DNA from: Methylocystis sp. Sn-Cys
GTDB taxonomy: Bacteria; Pseudomonadota; Alphaproteobacteria; Rhizobiales; Beijerinckiaceae
Assembly (NCBI RefSeq): GCF_016745395.1
Contig: NZ_JAERVJ010000001.1
Coordinates: forward strand, 372,001-436,000
Length of the DNA stretch: 64,000 nucleotides
Reading direction: 5' to 3'
The translations under genes and the position numbers were made by a program. Below the pieces are notes generated by a model that saw only the letters and a program-made list of their open reading frames with translations, did not search any database and was not told the DNA's origin. This document shows, piece after piece, positions 28,075 to 35,476 of the stretch (positions are counted from its first letter, which is position 1; each line of letters starts with the position of its first letter).

Positions 28075-28091
28075 GTCAGGTATTACCTGAC
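28075..28091. promoter_or_regulatory. Palindromic operator 1
   Basis: A perfect 17-nt palindrome, GTCAGGTATTACCTGAC: 8-nt arms around one central T. Its length and symmetry are those of an HTH-dimer operator. It lies 27 nt before the zinc-finger/HTH start codon. Confidence 0.75.
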
Positions 28092-28092
28092 A

Positions 28093-28109
28093 GTCAGGTC
28101 AATCCTGAC
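28093..28109. promoter_or_regulatory. Palindromic operator 2, overlapping the translation start region
   Basis: GTCAGGTCAATCCTGAC has 6-nt arms identical to operator 1 (GTCAGG/CCTGAC) around a 5-nt centre. The spacing from operator 1 is 18 nt centre to centre, close to two helical turns. It ends 9 nt before the ATG, next to the GAGGG ribosome-binding site. Confidence 0.75.
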
Positions 28110-28118
28110 GAGGGCGTC

Positions 28119-28460
28119 ATGGCGAAGAAGCTTTACTGCTCTTTTTGTGGAAAATCCCAGGACCAGATCCAGAAGCTTGCCGCCGGACCGGGCGGCATCC
28201 ACATCTGCGACGAATGCGTGGGCGTCTGTCAGGCGATCATGCATGGAGAAGGCGAGGGCGTGGACAGGACTTTCGATCCGAAAAGCTGGCCCAAGGAACG
28301 CCTTCTCGAGCTGCTCGCGCCGGTCAATGCGGCGGCGGAGGGTTACCGTGAGCAGCTCCAGACGATGGTAGAGACGCTGAGAGACCAGGACGTGACCTGG
28401 TCGGAGATCGCCAAAAACCTAGGCGTGTCCCGCCAGACGGCATGGGAGCGCTTTTCGTAA
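28119..28460 (+). CDS. ClpX-type C4 zinc-finger protein with C-terminal HTH
   Basis: The 113-residue protein starts with a ClpX-type zinc-binding domain: C7 and C10 in [10 protein letters not shown]30 and C33 in [10 protein letters not shown]. In place of the ClpX AAA+ ATPase there is an acidic linker, a helical stretch ([20 protein letters not shown]) and a C-terminal helix-turn-helix, [20 protein letters not shown] (93-112). It therefore looks like a small DNA-binding regulator that borrows the ClpX dimerising zinc domain. Two GTCAGG...CCTGAC palindromes lie directly upstream of its own start, suggesting autoregulation. The target genes and any link with Clp proteolysis are unknown. Confidence 0.88.
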   Translation: MAKKLYCSFCGKSQDQIQKLAAGPGGIHICDECVGVCQAIMHGEGEGVDRTFDPKSWPKERLLELLAPVNAAAEGYREQLQTMVETLRDQDVTWSEIAKNLGVSRQTAWERFS

Positions 28461-28466
28461 AATCGC

Positions 28467-29771
28467 TCAGGCGACCGCGTCCCAGACGAGCTTCGCGTTC
28501 AAGCCGATGATCAGGACCGCAATCGCACAGGCCAGCAAGGTCGTGCGTCGGGGAGCGACGAGCGCGCCCATGATCTTGCGCCTCGCCGTAAAGACGATGA
28601 GCGGAACCATCGCAAAGGGCAGCGTCAGGCTCAGCACAACCTGGCTCAGCACGAGGAGCCGCGCGGTCGCAGACTCGCCCGCTGAAAGGGTCACCGCGAT
28701 GGCCGGCGCGATGGCGAGGGCGCGGGTGACGAGCCGCCGCGTCGTGGGCCTGAGGCGCAGACGGATGAAGCCCTCCATGACGATCTGCCCCGTGAGGGTG
28801 GCGGTCACGGTGGAGTTCAGCCCGCAGGCGATGAGCGCCACGGCGAAAAGCGTCGCGGCGACGGGTTCGCCCAGGAGAGGCGCGATGAGCCGATGCGCTT
28901 CGCCGAGCTCCGCCACCTCCGTCAGCCCGTGGGCATGGAAGGCCGCGGCCGCCAGAACCAGAATGGCGCCATTCACGAGAAGCGCGAAAAGCAGCGCGAT
29001 CGCGCTGTCGATTACGGCGAAGCGCACCGCTTCCCGCTTCTTTTCGGTCGAGACGCCGACCGCGCGCGTCTGCACCACGAAGGAATGCAAAAAGAGATTA
29101 TGCGGCATCACCGTCGCGCCGAGGATGCCGAGCCCGAGATAGAGCATCTCCGGGTCCGTGAAGAATTGGCGGCTCGGGATCAGCCCCTGCGCGACGGCCC
29201 GCATATCCGGGCGCGCCAAAGCGAGTTGCGCGGCGAAGGACAGGCCGATGAGCAGCAGCGTCGCGACGACAAAGAGCTCGAGCTTGCGAAAGCCCAGCCG
29301 TTCGAAAGCGAGCACGAGAAAGGCGTCGAGCGCCGTCACAAGGATTCCGATCGCCAGCGGCAGGCCGAAGAGAAGCTGAAGACCGATCGCCGTTCCGATC
29401 ACCTCGGCAAGATCGGTCGCGAAAATCCCGGCTTCCGCCAGGAGCCAGAGTCCGATCGCGACCGGAAAGGGCATATGCGCCCGGCAGGCTTCCGCGAGAT
29501 CGAGTCCGGCGCCGACCCCGAGCCGCGCGGAAAGCGACTGCAGCACGATCGCCATGAGGCTGGAGAGAACGGCGACAAAGAGGAGGGCCGCGCCGAATTT
29601 TGAGCCCGCCGCCAAAGCGGTCGCCCAATTGCCGGGGTCCATATAGCCGGTGGCGACGAGATAGCCCGGCCCGAGAAAGACGAAGAGTCGTCTCAGCAGC
29701 GCGCCGCCTTCGGGAACCGCGATCGAACGGCGCAGCTCGGCGCTGACTCTCGCGGGGGCGGTCGGCGTCAC
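28467..29771 (-). CDS. mntH: Nramp-family divalent metal transporter
   Basis: This 434-residue inner-membrane protein with about eleven helices imports Mn2+/Fe2+ with protons. The TM1 metal-binding motif is in GYMDPGNWATAL, and TM6 carries ILGATVMPHNLFLHS; both match functional Nramp transporters. AEVIGTAIGLQLLFG is also conserved. A GGAGGAG ribosome-binding site precedes the ATG. It is monocistronic and convergent with the zinc-finger/HTH gene, with only 6 nt between the stops. No Fur, MntR or Mn-riboswitch signal was recognised upstream. Confidence 0.95.
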   Translation of the reverse strand: MTPTAPARVSAELRRSIAVPEGGALLRRLFVFLGPGYLVATGYMDPGNWATALAAGSKFGAALLFVAVLSSLMAIVLQSLSARLGVGAGLDLAEACRAHMPFPVAIGLWLLAEAGIFATDLAEVIGTAIGLQLLFGLPLAIGILVTALDAFLVLAFERLGFRKLELFVVATLLLIGLSFAAQLALARPDMRAVAQGLIPSRQFFTDPEMLYLGLGILGATVMPHNLFLHSFVVQTRAVGVSTEKKREAVRFAVIDSAIALLFALLVNGAILVLAAAAFHAHGLTEVAELGEAHRLIAPLLGEPVAATLFAVALIACGLNSTVTATLTGQIVMEGFIRLRLRPTTRRLVTRALAIAPAIAVTLSAGESATARLLVLSQVVLSLTLPFAMVPLIVFTARRKIMGALVAPRRTTLLACAIAVLIIGLNAKLVWDAVA

Positions 29772-29815
29772 GCGTCTCCTCCAGCCTGGCCGGGCCCGCT
29801 GAAGGAGCGCGACGT

Positions 29816-30913
29816 TCAGGCGTTCAATTTACGAATTAGCGCCGCGAGGGCTTCCGGGAAGATCAGCTCGTCCGACGCCGCGATGGCGTCGGCGGACCAC
29901 CAGCGCCAGCCGAGCGTGTGAATCTTTTCTTCCGGCGTCAGCAATTGCGGTCGCGGCTCGAAGCCTTCCGTCCTGACGAGGAAATATCGCTCGATCGCCT
30001 GCTGCCAGTCTTCGCCGATCTCGATCGGGAAGTCGCGAGTCGCGACAACCGGCCCCGGGTCGCCCGGCAGGATCAGCCCGGTTTCTTCGCGCAGCTCGCG
30101 GCGCAGCGCGGTTTCGAAGGTCTCGCCTTCCTTCAGCGCGCCGCCGGGCGTCGCCCAGAAATGATGATGGCCGAGCGCCAGAAAATGCGGCGAGAGCCCG
30201 CCGGCATATTGCATGAGCAGCGCTTCGCCCTTGGGGTTCAAAATCAATGCGCGGGCGGCTTCGCGCCGCGGCAGGACGAGCCCGTCCCAAGGCGCGGCGA
30301 TCTCGGGCCGCCCTTCGGCACGCGCCCAATCGACGAGCGACCACTTCCCGTCCTCGAAGGCGATCCAATTGGGCGTGGCGTTGAGCACGGGATGCTCGCG
30401 CTTCTCCGAGAGGCTCTTGCCCGTCGCCAGGCGCCAGGCGATGTCGAGCACGCCGGCGTGGGCCACGACGAGAACCGTGAGCCCGGCGCTTTCGCGGGCG
30501 ATGTCGGCCAGCACGGAGCGCACGCGGCGCGAGAATTCATTGAGCGTCTCGCCTTCGGCGGCGGCGAAATCGGGGTCGCGGGTCAGGTAGTGCTGGTAAT
30601 CCTCGGCGTATTTGGCCTGCACTTCGGCATGGGTGTGGCCCTGCCAGACGCCGTCGTCCTTCTCACGCAGCCGCTGGGTCGCCAGCACGGTGAGACCTCG
30701 CGCCTCGGCGATGGGGGCGGCGGTGTTCATGGCGCGGCGCAAATCACTCGAATAGACGCGGTCGAAATGGGCGTTCGCCAATTCGCGGGCGAGAGCCTGG
30801 GCCTGGGCGCGGCCGCGGGCGTTGAGCGCAATATCGAACTGCCCCTGAAAGCGTCTTTCAATGTTCCAATTTGTCTCGCCGTGGCGGGCGAGACAGATAA
30901 TCGTGCGGGTCAT
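29816..30913 (-). CDS. Histidine phosphatase (phosphoglycerate-mutase-like) fused to Nudix hydrolase
   Basis: The 365-residue protein has two complete enzyme domains. Residues 1-210 are a histidine phosphatase: the phospho-acceptor His is in CLARHGETNWN (H11), RRFQGQFDIALNARGRAQA follows, and the second catalytic His is in VVAHAGVLD (about H152). Residues 225-365 are a Nudix hydrolase with a perfect Nudix box, GALKEGETFETALRRELREE then TGL (about 258-280). One protein could cleave a nucleoside diphosphate derivative and then dephosphorylate the product. The domain order is the reverse of mycobacterial MutT1-type fusions (Nudix first). The start is at MTRTIICLARHG; the frame is open 30 codons upstream. 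Confidence 0.93.
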   Translation of the reverse strand: MTRTIICLARHGETNWNIERRFQGQFDIALNARGRAQAQALARELANAHFDRVYSSDLRRAMNTAAPIAEARGLTVLATQRLREKDDGVWQGHTHAEVQAKYAEDYQHYLTRDPDFAAAEGETLNEFSRRVRSVLADIARESAGLTVLVVAHAGVLDIAWRLATGKSLSEKREHPVLNATPNWIAFEDGKWSLVDWARAEGRPEIAAPWDGLVLPRREAARALILNPKGEALLMQYAGGLSPHFLALGHHHFWATPGGALKEGETFETALRRELREETGLILPGDPGPVVATRDFPIEIGEDWQQAIERYFLVRTEGFEPRPQLLTPEEKIHTLGWRWWSADAIAASDELIFPEALAALIRKLNA

Positions 30914-31054
30914 CGCTGGTCTGGGGCGGCCGAGCCGATAGGCGCGCGGGCCTTGCGCAAAAATCGCCCGCCGCGCCGAATACGCCGGGCTGTTTTGCCC
31001 CATTCCGGCGCAAAAGTCAGTCCGCTTTTACAGAAAGGGGGGAATGAGGCGCGT

Positions 31055-31309
31055 TCAGTGGCGCGCCGCGTAAGTGAATTCGCCGGCGCGAATCCTGCCC
31101 GGCAGGGCCTCGGCGAGCTTCACGACCGCCTCTTCGCCATAGGTCGCGACGAGCTCGCGCAGCGAGGCCATGAGCGCGGCCTGAGCGAAAGAGTCGCTTT
31201 CGATCCCCGCCAAAATGGCCTCGGCGAAGGCTTCCGTAACATAAGCGAGCGCCGCCTGGTGTTGCTCACCGCAGGTGTCGTCGAGAGATGCGAAGGGCGT
31301 CTGCGTCAT
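31055..31309 (-). CDS. Small hypothetical protein (84 aa)
   Basis: From the ATG at 31309 the product begins MTQTPFASLDDTCGEQHQAA and is predicted all-helical (AALAYVTEAFAEAILAGIES, then LMASLRELVATYGEEAVVKL). It has no signal peptide, membrane helix or known motif. Codon use and composition match flanking genes. The frame extends 44 codons upstream without a convincing start. It lies between the phosphatase/Nudix fusion and the TIGR02301 gene, all on the minus strand. Function unknown. Confidence 0.65.
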   Translation of the reverse strand: MTQTPFASLDDTCGEQHQAALAYVTEAFAEAILAGIESDSFAQAALMASLRELVATYGEEAVVKLAEALPGRIRAGEFTYAARH

Positions 31310-31388
31310 GAGGGCTACATTAGACAAGCTGGCCGCGCCGCGCGACACGCCTCTTTCCAAAAGGTTAATTCGTGATTGAAAAGAATCC

Positions 31389-31931
31389 CTACGGATTGCC
31401 GAATCTATAGGTGAGATCCCGGGAAATCCTCCCGGCTTCATCGAGATAGCGGCTGGTGGCGGCCTTGGCGTTCGGCGTGCAGACGCGATAGGTCAGCTCA
31501 TAGCCACGAAAACCGCGGTTGAAGGCCGAGACATATTTTTCCCGGCGGGGCCCGCTCGGCGCATCGGCGTCGAGCAGCGCCGACATCTTGTCCCGCCATT
31601 CCTCCCCGTCTTTCTCTCCGCAGAGGTCGCGCAAGAAAGCGAGGGCGCCGATGATTTCGGACAGGCGCATAAGCTGCCCCTCGTAAGGCGGGGGCGGGGC
31701 CTCGGCGCCTTGGGGCGCCGGCTTCGTTGCTTCCGGCTGGCCTTTGGCGGCCTCGCGCTTCTTCGGCTTGGCGTCGCGCTTTTTCTCGGCGTGCGGAATG
31801 TCGCGGGCGGGGCGTGGGGCCGCGCGCATCGGCCGGGCGGGGCCGAAGAAATCGAAAAGCCCCTGCGCGCCAGCGTCGAAGCTCAAAAGACACGCCCCCG
31901 CCATCGCGGCCGCGCGAGCGGCGCGCCTCAT
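31389..31931 (-). CDS. TIGR02301-family exported protein
   Basis: This 180-residue protein has an N-terminal signal sequence ([20 protein letters not shown]) and a charged Lys/Pro/Ala-rich linker. Its conserved domain contains [30 protein letters not shown] and [15 protein letters not shown]. This pattern matches the TIGR02301 family of alphaproteobacterial exported proteins of unknown function; the two conserved Cys could form a disulphide. It overlaps pdxH by 4 nt (ATGA), an association I recall from related genomes. Confidence 0.85.
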   Translation of the reverse strand: MRRAARAAAMAGACLLSFDAGAQGLFDFFGPARPMRAAPRPARDIPHAEKKRDAKPKKREAAKGQPEATKPAPQGAEAPPPPYEGQLMRLSEIIGALAFLRDLCGEKDGEEWRDKMSALLDADAPSGPRREKYVSAFNRGFRGYELTYRVCTPNAKAATSRYLDEAGRISRDLTYRFGNP

Positions 31932-32542
31932 GGATAGAGCCTATCCTTGCGCCAGTCCTGGCCCGGCGCGTCGCGGACGAACCGCACCCGGTCGTGCAGG
32001 CGGAAGGGTTTGTCTTGCCAGAACTCCATGGCGATGGGCGCGATGCGGAAGCCGCGCCAATAAGGCGGACGCGGTATGTCGCCGATCGCATATTTTGCGG
32101 CGTAGGTCGCGACGGATTTCTCCAGCGCGAAGCGGCTTTCGAGCGGCCGCGACTGCTGGCTGGCCCAGGCCCCGATACGCGAATCGCGCGCGCGGCTCTG
32201 GTAATAGGCGTCCGATTCGGCCTCGCTCACTTGTTCGACAGGCCCGCGCAGCCGCACCTGCCGGCGCAGGGATTTCCAGTGGAAGAGCGCCGCCGCCTTC
32301 GGATTCTCGGCGAGCTGCCGGCCTTTGTCGCTTTCCGCGTTGGTGTAGAAGACGAAGCCCTCGGGACTCCATTCCTTCATCAGCACCATGCGCGCGTCCG
32401 GCATGCCGTCGGCGCCGGCGGTGGCGATCGCCATCGCCTCGGGATCGTTGAGCTCTTTGGCTTTCGCATCCTGGAACCATTTGCCAAACAAGGCGAAAGG
32501 CTCCTCGGCGTCGACGAAGTCACCCGACGTTAACGCGTTCAA
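31928..32542 (-). CDS. pdxH: Pyridoxamine 5'-phosphate oxidase
   Basis: PdxH makes pyridoxal 5'-phosphate from PNP or PMP using FMN. The 204-residue protein has the FMN-binding region [20 protein letters not shown], then [20 protein letters not shown] and [11 protein letters not shown]. The C-terminal signature is [18 protein letters not shown] followed by RLHDR. Length is normal for the family (about 200-220). The lipoprotein gene upstream is divergent. Confidence 0.97.
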   Translation of the reverse strand: MNALTSGDFVDAEEPFALFGKWFQDAKAKELNDPEAMAIATAGADGMPDARMVLMKEWSPEGFVFYTNAESDKGRQLAENPKAAALFHWKSLRRQVRLRGPVEQVSEAESDAYYQSRARDSRIGAWASQQSRPLESRFALEKSVATYAAKYAIGDIPRPPYWRGFRIAPIAMEFWQDKPFRLHDRVRFVRDAPGQDWRKDRLYP

Positions 32543-32598
32543 GCGAAAATCCTTTCCAGAGGGCCCTCGGGGGGCGGGGGCGTTTGTAAGGTGGCGCT

Positions 32599-33090
32599 TT
32601 GCTGTTCTTGTGTAAGAGACATATCGCTGCTGAAGGCTTTGCTCAATTCCCGCTCCCAGGCGTCCTTGTCGCCTTGATCGCCGCCGGCGCGCTTTCCGGC
32701 TGCTCGATCGCCATTCCCATGGGCGACTCGTCTTCTTCGTCCATGTGGCAGGGCGCGCCCGAGGATGTCACGGGCTCCATCGCCAAGCCGCCGCCCAAGC
32801 TTTCCCGCCATCTGGACAGCGAGGACGCGCGCCGCGCCAATGCCGCGCTCGGCACGGCGCTCGATCCGCAGGGCAGCGGCGCGAGCGTTCATTGGGATAA
32901 CCCGCAATCGGGCGCCAAGGGATCTTTCACGCCGGTCGGCCAAGCCTATCCGCTCGACGGCAAAATCTGCCGCTCTTTTTTGGCCGAAGTTGCGGCGAGC
33001 GACAATGTCGAAAAGCTGCAAGGCGTCGCCTGTCGGGAAAAGACGGCGGAATGGACGTTGACCGAGATCAAGCCTTTCAAGAAAGGATAG
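32599..33090 (+). CDS. RT0821/Lpp0805-type surface lipoprotein
   Basis: The 163-residue product has a hydrophobic signal ([16 protein letters not shown]) with a lipobox-like LSGC, so it is probably lipidated. A low-complexity SSSSS region and a C-terminal domain with [18 protein letters not shown] and [19 protein letters not shown] follow, matching the RT0821/Lpp0805 surface-antigen family. No ATG is suitably placed. The start at 32599 is a TTG, and another TTG at 32608 is possible. It is divergent from pdxH across a 56-nt gap, a pairing I recall from other rhizobiales. Confidence 0.8.
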   Translation: MLFLCKRHIAAEGFAQFPLPGVLVALIAAGALSGCSIAIPMGDSSSSSMWQGAPEDVTGSIAKPPPKLSRHLDSEDARRANAALGTALDPQGSGASVHWDNPQSGAKGSFTPVGQAYPLDGKICRSFLAEVAASDNVEKLQGVACREKTAEWTLTEIKPFKKG

Positions 33091-33216
33091 GCCGCCCGCC
33101 TGTTCTTTTCCGAAAGCAAATCTGCTTGAGTCCAGCGCCCGGTCGCGATGGTCAAGCTTGCGACGACTCGCGGCCAGTGAAATAATTGCCAAGTCTTTAT
33201 TTGCTCGGGCTTGGCT

Positions 33217-34782
33217 ATGACTTCGATTTATCTGATCAATCCGGCAGGCGATTTTCCAACTTATTTCGGCGGAGAAGTTCTTGCAGCCTCCGGCGCGCCG
33301 GGCGGCGTGATGATGGCGGACCTTTCGAGCGCCACCATCGCCGCGCTGGCGCCCGCCGATTTCAACATCTCACTTTGCGACGAATCGATTTCACCGGTCG
33401 ATTTCGACCATCCGGCGGATTGGATTCTCATCACCGGCAAGGTGAGCCAACGCGGCCGCATGGTCGCCATCGCCGATGAATTCCGCCGCCGCGGCAAGCC
33501 GGTCGTCATCGGCGGACCCTACGCCAGCTTGAGCCCCGCCCGTTTGCGCGACCATTGCGACGTCCTGGTCTGCGGCGAGGCGGAGGCGATCGCAGGGGAC
33601 ATTTTCGCCGATCTGCGCGCCGGCAAGCCGAAGGACGGCTATTTTGGCGACAAGCCGTCGCTTGCTCTGTCGCCTCTGCCGCGCTGGGATCTTTACCGCA
33701 ACGACCGCGCCATGCTCGGCGCGGTGCAGACCTCGCGCGGCTGCCCCTTCGAATGCGAATTCTGCGACGTCATCCAATATCTGGGGCGCAAGCAACGCCA
33801 TAAGCCAATCGCCAATGTCATCGCCGAGCTCGACGCGCTCTGGGCGCATGGCTATCGCACGGCGTTTTTGGCCGACGACAATTTCACCGCCTATCGGTCC
33901 CATTGCAAGGAGCTGCTCGCGGCCATCGCCGATTGGCGGCGCGACCGGCCGATGGAGTTCGTCACGCAAATCTCGATCGACGCCACACGCGACGACGAGC
34001 TCATCGACATGTGCGTCGCCGCCGGCCTGACCCAGGTTTTCGTCGGCATCGAGACCCCGAATGTCGAGAGCCTGCGCGAGACCGGCAAGCGCCAAAATCT
34101 CAAGATCAGCCTCGTCGAGGAAGTGCAGAAGCTCGTCGACCGCGGAATCTCGGTGATGGGCGGCATGATCGTCGGCTTCGACCACGACGGGCCGAACGTC
34201 TTCGCGCAGCAATATGATTTCGCCATGGCGACGCCGATCCCGGTTTTTAGTCTGGGCGCGCTGATGGCGTCGGAGGCCACGCCGCTCTATGACCGCATCG
34301 CCAGAGAGGGGCGGCTTCTCACTGGCGGCGTCGAGACCCAGGCCGTGCCCTGGAGCTCCAATATCCAGTGTCGCACGATGAGCATGGAGGAGCTGCATTT
34401 CGGCATGCAGAATCTCTGCAACGCCCTTTACGCGCCCGCCGCCTTCCAGGAACGCATGCTGCGCCTCATCGAGACCTTTGGGCGTCATCGCAACGGCCCG
34501 GCGCCGAGGCCGATGGACGCGAATACGCTACGCACTATCGAGAAGCAGGCGATGCAGGCGGCGATGCAGCGCATCGTCAAATATGGGCAGGCGGAAGGGC
34601 GTATGTGGAACAAAGTCTGGGGCGCTGCGGTCCGCAAGCCCGAGACAATGACCATCGTGGCGCGCATTCTGTTCCAATATGCGCAGGCGCGGCACATGTT
34701 CGAGCGGGGCGACTATTGGGAGCCGCAGCTCTCGACGGCGCCGGCGCCCCTGCCCGCCGCGCGGGAGGCGGCGGCGGTTTAA
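33217..34782 (+). CDS. B12-binding-domain radical SAM protein (DUF4070 type)
   Basis: The 521-residue protein has an N-terminal cobalamin-binding-like Rossmann domain (about 1-150; GKPVVIGGPYASLSPARL). A radical SAM core with the 4Fe-4S triad is in TSRGCPFECEFCDVIQYLG, continuing with AFLADDNFTAYRSHCKEL and VFVGIETPNVESLRETGK. A DUF4070-like C-terminal region follows (GALMASEATPLYDRIAREGR, NIQCRTMSMEELHFGMQNL). Relatives include cobalamin-dependent C-methylases such as hopanoid C-2 methylase, but no hopanoid gene is adjacent and the substrate cannot be assigned. The start is the ATG at 33217; a TTG lies two codons earlier. It converges with the DUF983 gene, and their ends overlap by 4 nt. Confidence 0.9.
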   Translation: MTSIYLINPAGDFPTYFGGEVLAASGAPGGVMMADLSSATIAALAPADFNISLCDESISPVDFDHPADWILITGKVSQRGRMVAIADEFRRRGKPVVIGGPYASLSPARLRDHCDVLVCGEAEAIAGDIFADLRAGKPKDGYFGDKPSLALSPLPRWDLYRNDRAMLGAVQTSRGCPFECEFCDVIQYLGRKQRHKPIANVIAELDALWAHGYRTAFLADDNFTAYRSHCKELLAAIADWRRDRPMEFVTQISIDATRDDELIDMCVAAGLTQVFVGIETPNVESLRETGKRQNLKISLVEEVQKLVDRGISVMGGMIVGFDHDGPNVFAQQYDFAMATPIPVFSLGALMASEATPLYDRIAREGRLLTGGVETQAVPWSSNIQCRTMSMEELHFGMQNLCNALYAPAAFQERMLRLIETFGRHRNGPAPRPMDANTLRTIEKQAMQAAMQRIVKYGQAEGRMWNKVWGAAVRKPETMTIVARILFQYAQARHMFERGDYWEPQLSTAPAPLPAAREAAAV

Positions 34783-35138
34783 GCCGGCTTGCGGTTGATC
34801 AGCCACAGACCCGCAACGAAAATGCCCTTCGAGATGGGCAGGAAGATGAGCGCCGAGACGATCGTCACAATGGCGAGAATTCCCGCCTCCTGCCAATAGG
34901 GCATGAGTTCCCCGCGCTCCAGGAAGATGAGCAGCGGCACCACAATATGGGCGACGATGCCGATGGTGAACCAGGCCGGCCCGTCGTCGGCGTCGAGGCC
35001 CTCGAAGCTCTCGTGGCAATGCGGGCAGCTATCTTCGCGCGTCAGATAGCCTTTGAAGATATGGCCCTCGCCACAGCTCGGGCATTTCATCCGCGCGCCT
35101 CGCAAAAGGATTTTCGTCGTCGTCGCCGCGTCGCTCAT
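34779..35138 (-). CDS. DUF983 membrane protein with zinc-ribbon
   Basis: This 119-residue protein begins MSDAATTTKILLRGARMKCP and has two CxxC pairs, CPSCGEGHIF and CPHCHESF, forming a zinc ribbon. DDGPAWFTIGIVAHIVVPLL and a second hydrophobic segment, ILAIVTIVSALIFLPISKG, complete the DUF983 pattern. The function of the family is not established; members are often near cytochrome oxidase assembly or RNase genes. The start is chosen at 35138 by family length. Confidence 0.92.
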   Translation of the reverse strand: MSDAATTTKILLRGARMKCPSCGEGHIFKGYLTREDSCPHCHESFEGLDADDGPAWFTIGIVAHIVVPLLIFLERGELMPYWQEAGILAIVTIVSALIFLPISKGIFVAGLWLINRKPA

Positions 35139-35344
35139 GCGGTCTCCTCGATTTTCGGGCATTAAGCCTTTCTTCACGAGCGCGACGCGCGAATCAAGGA
35201 TTATGATTCGTGCCTGCTTTGTGCGCCTCTCGTCCCGCAAGTCCCCGATTGGCGCGGCGCCGGAGACGCCGCGGTTCATGGGTTGGTAAGGACGTTCCAG
35301 GGGGCGCGCGGCGCGATGCGAGCCGCTCCGGCGGCTACGCCTTT

Positions 35345-35398
35345 GGACCGCGAGCCTTCAGGCTCGCTCAGCGATGCGAGCCGGAAGGCTCGCGGTCC
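35345..35398. repeat. Inverted repeat with GGACCGCGAGCC arms
   Basis: GGACCGCGAGCCTTCAGGCTCGC pairs with GCGAGCCGGAAGGCTCGCGGTCC, and each arm itself contains GAGCC/GGCTC symmetry. It resembles mobile palindromic units rather than a terminator. Confidence 0.75.
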
Positions 35399-35442
35399 TG
35401 AGGCGGGAGGAAAACCCGTCGAGACGGGACTTCCTCCCCTTC

Positions 35443-35467
35443 GAGCCGCCGCCTGCGGCGGCGGCTC
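35443..35467 (-). terminator. Probable 3' hairpin of the TonB receptor gene
   Basis: Perfect 10-nt arms GAGCCGCCGC (35443-35452) and GCGGCGGCTC (35458-35467) surround a 5-nt loop. It begins 10 nt after the receptor stop on the minus strand. There is no long T-tract. Confidence 0.55.
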
Positions 35468-35476
35468 AGATGTCGC

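Larger units (their letters stand above)
35139..35476. other. Gene-free stretch packed with palindromes
   Basis: This 338-nt gap holds three stacked inverted repeats: 35345-35398, 35405-35440 (GGAGGAAAACCCGTC/GACGGGACTTCCTCC) and 35443-35467. No gene is apparent on either strand, and the DUF983 promoter should be at its left end. Confidence 0.7.

Noticed and set aside
28061-28086. TTGACG (28061) with TATTAC (28081) as promoter of the zinc-finger/HTH gene
   Set aside because: The spacer is only 14 nt, outside the normal 16-18 range, and TATTAC is the middle of operator 1. TATACT at 28045 was kept instead as a weak candidate.
33391-34488. 365-codon minus-strand frame opposite the radical SAM gene
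   Set aside because: No domain, and it overlaps the conserved CxxxCxxC region on the other strand.
33217-34782. Hopanoid C-2 methylase HpnP
   Set aside because: Shared B12/radical SAM/DUF4070 layout is not enough; no hopanoid genes are adjacent and the N-terminus differs from what I recall of HpnP.
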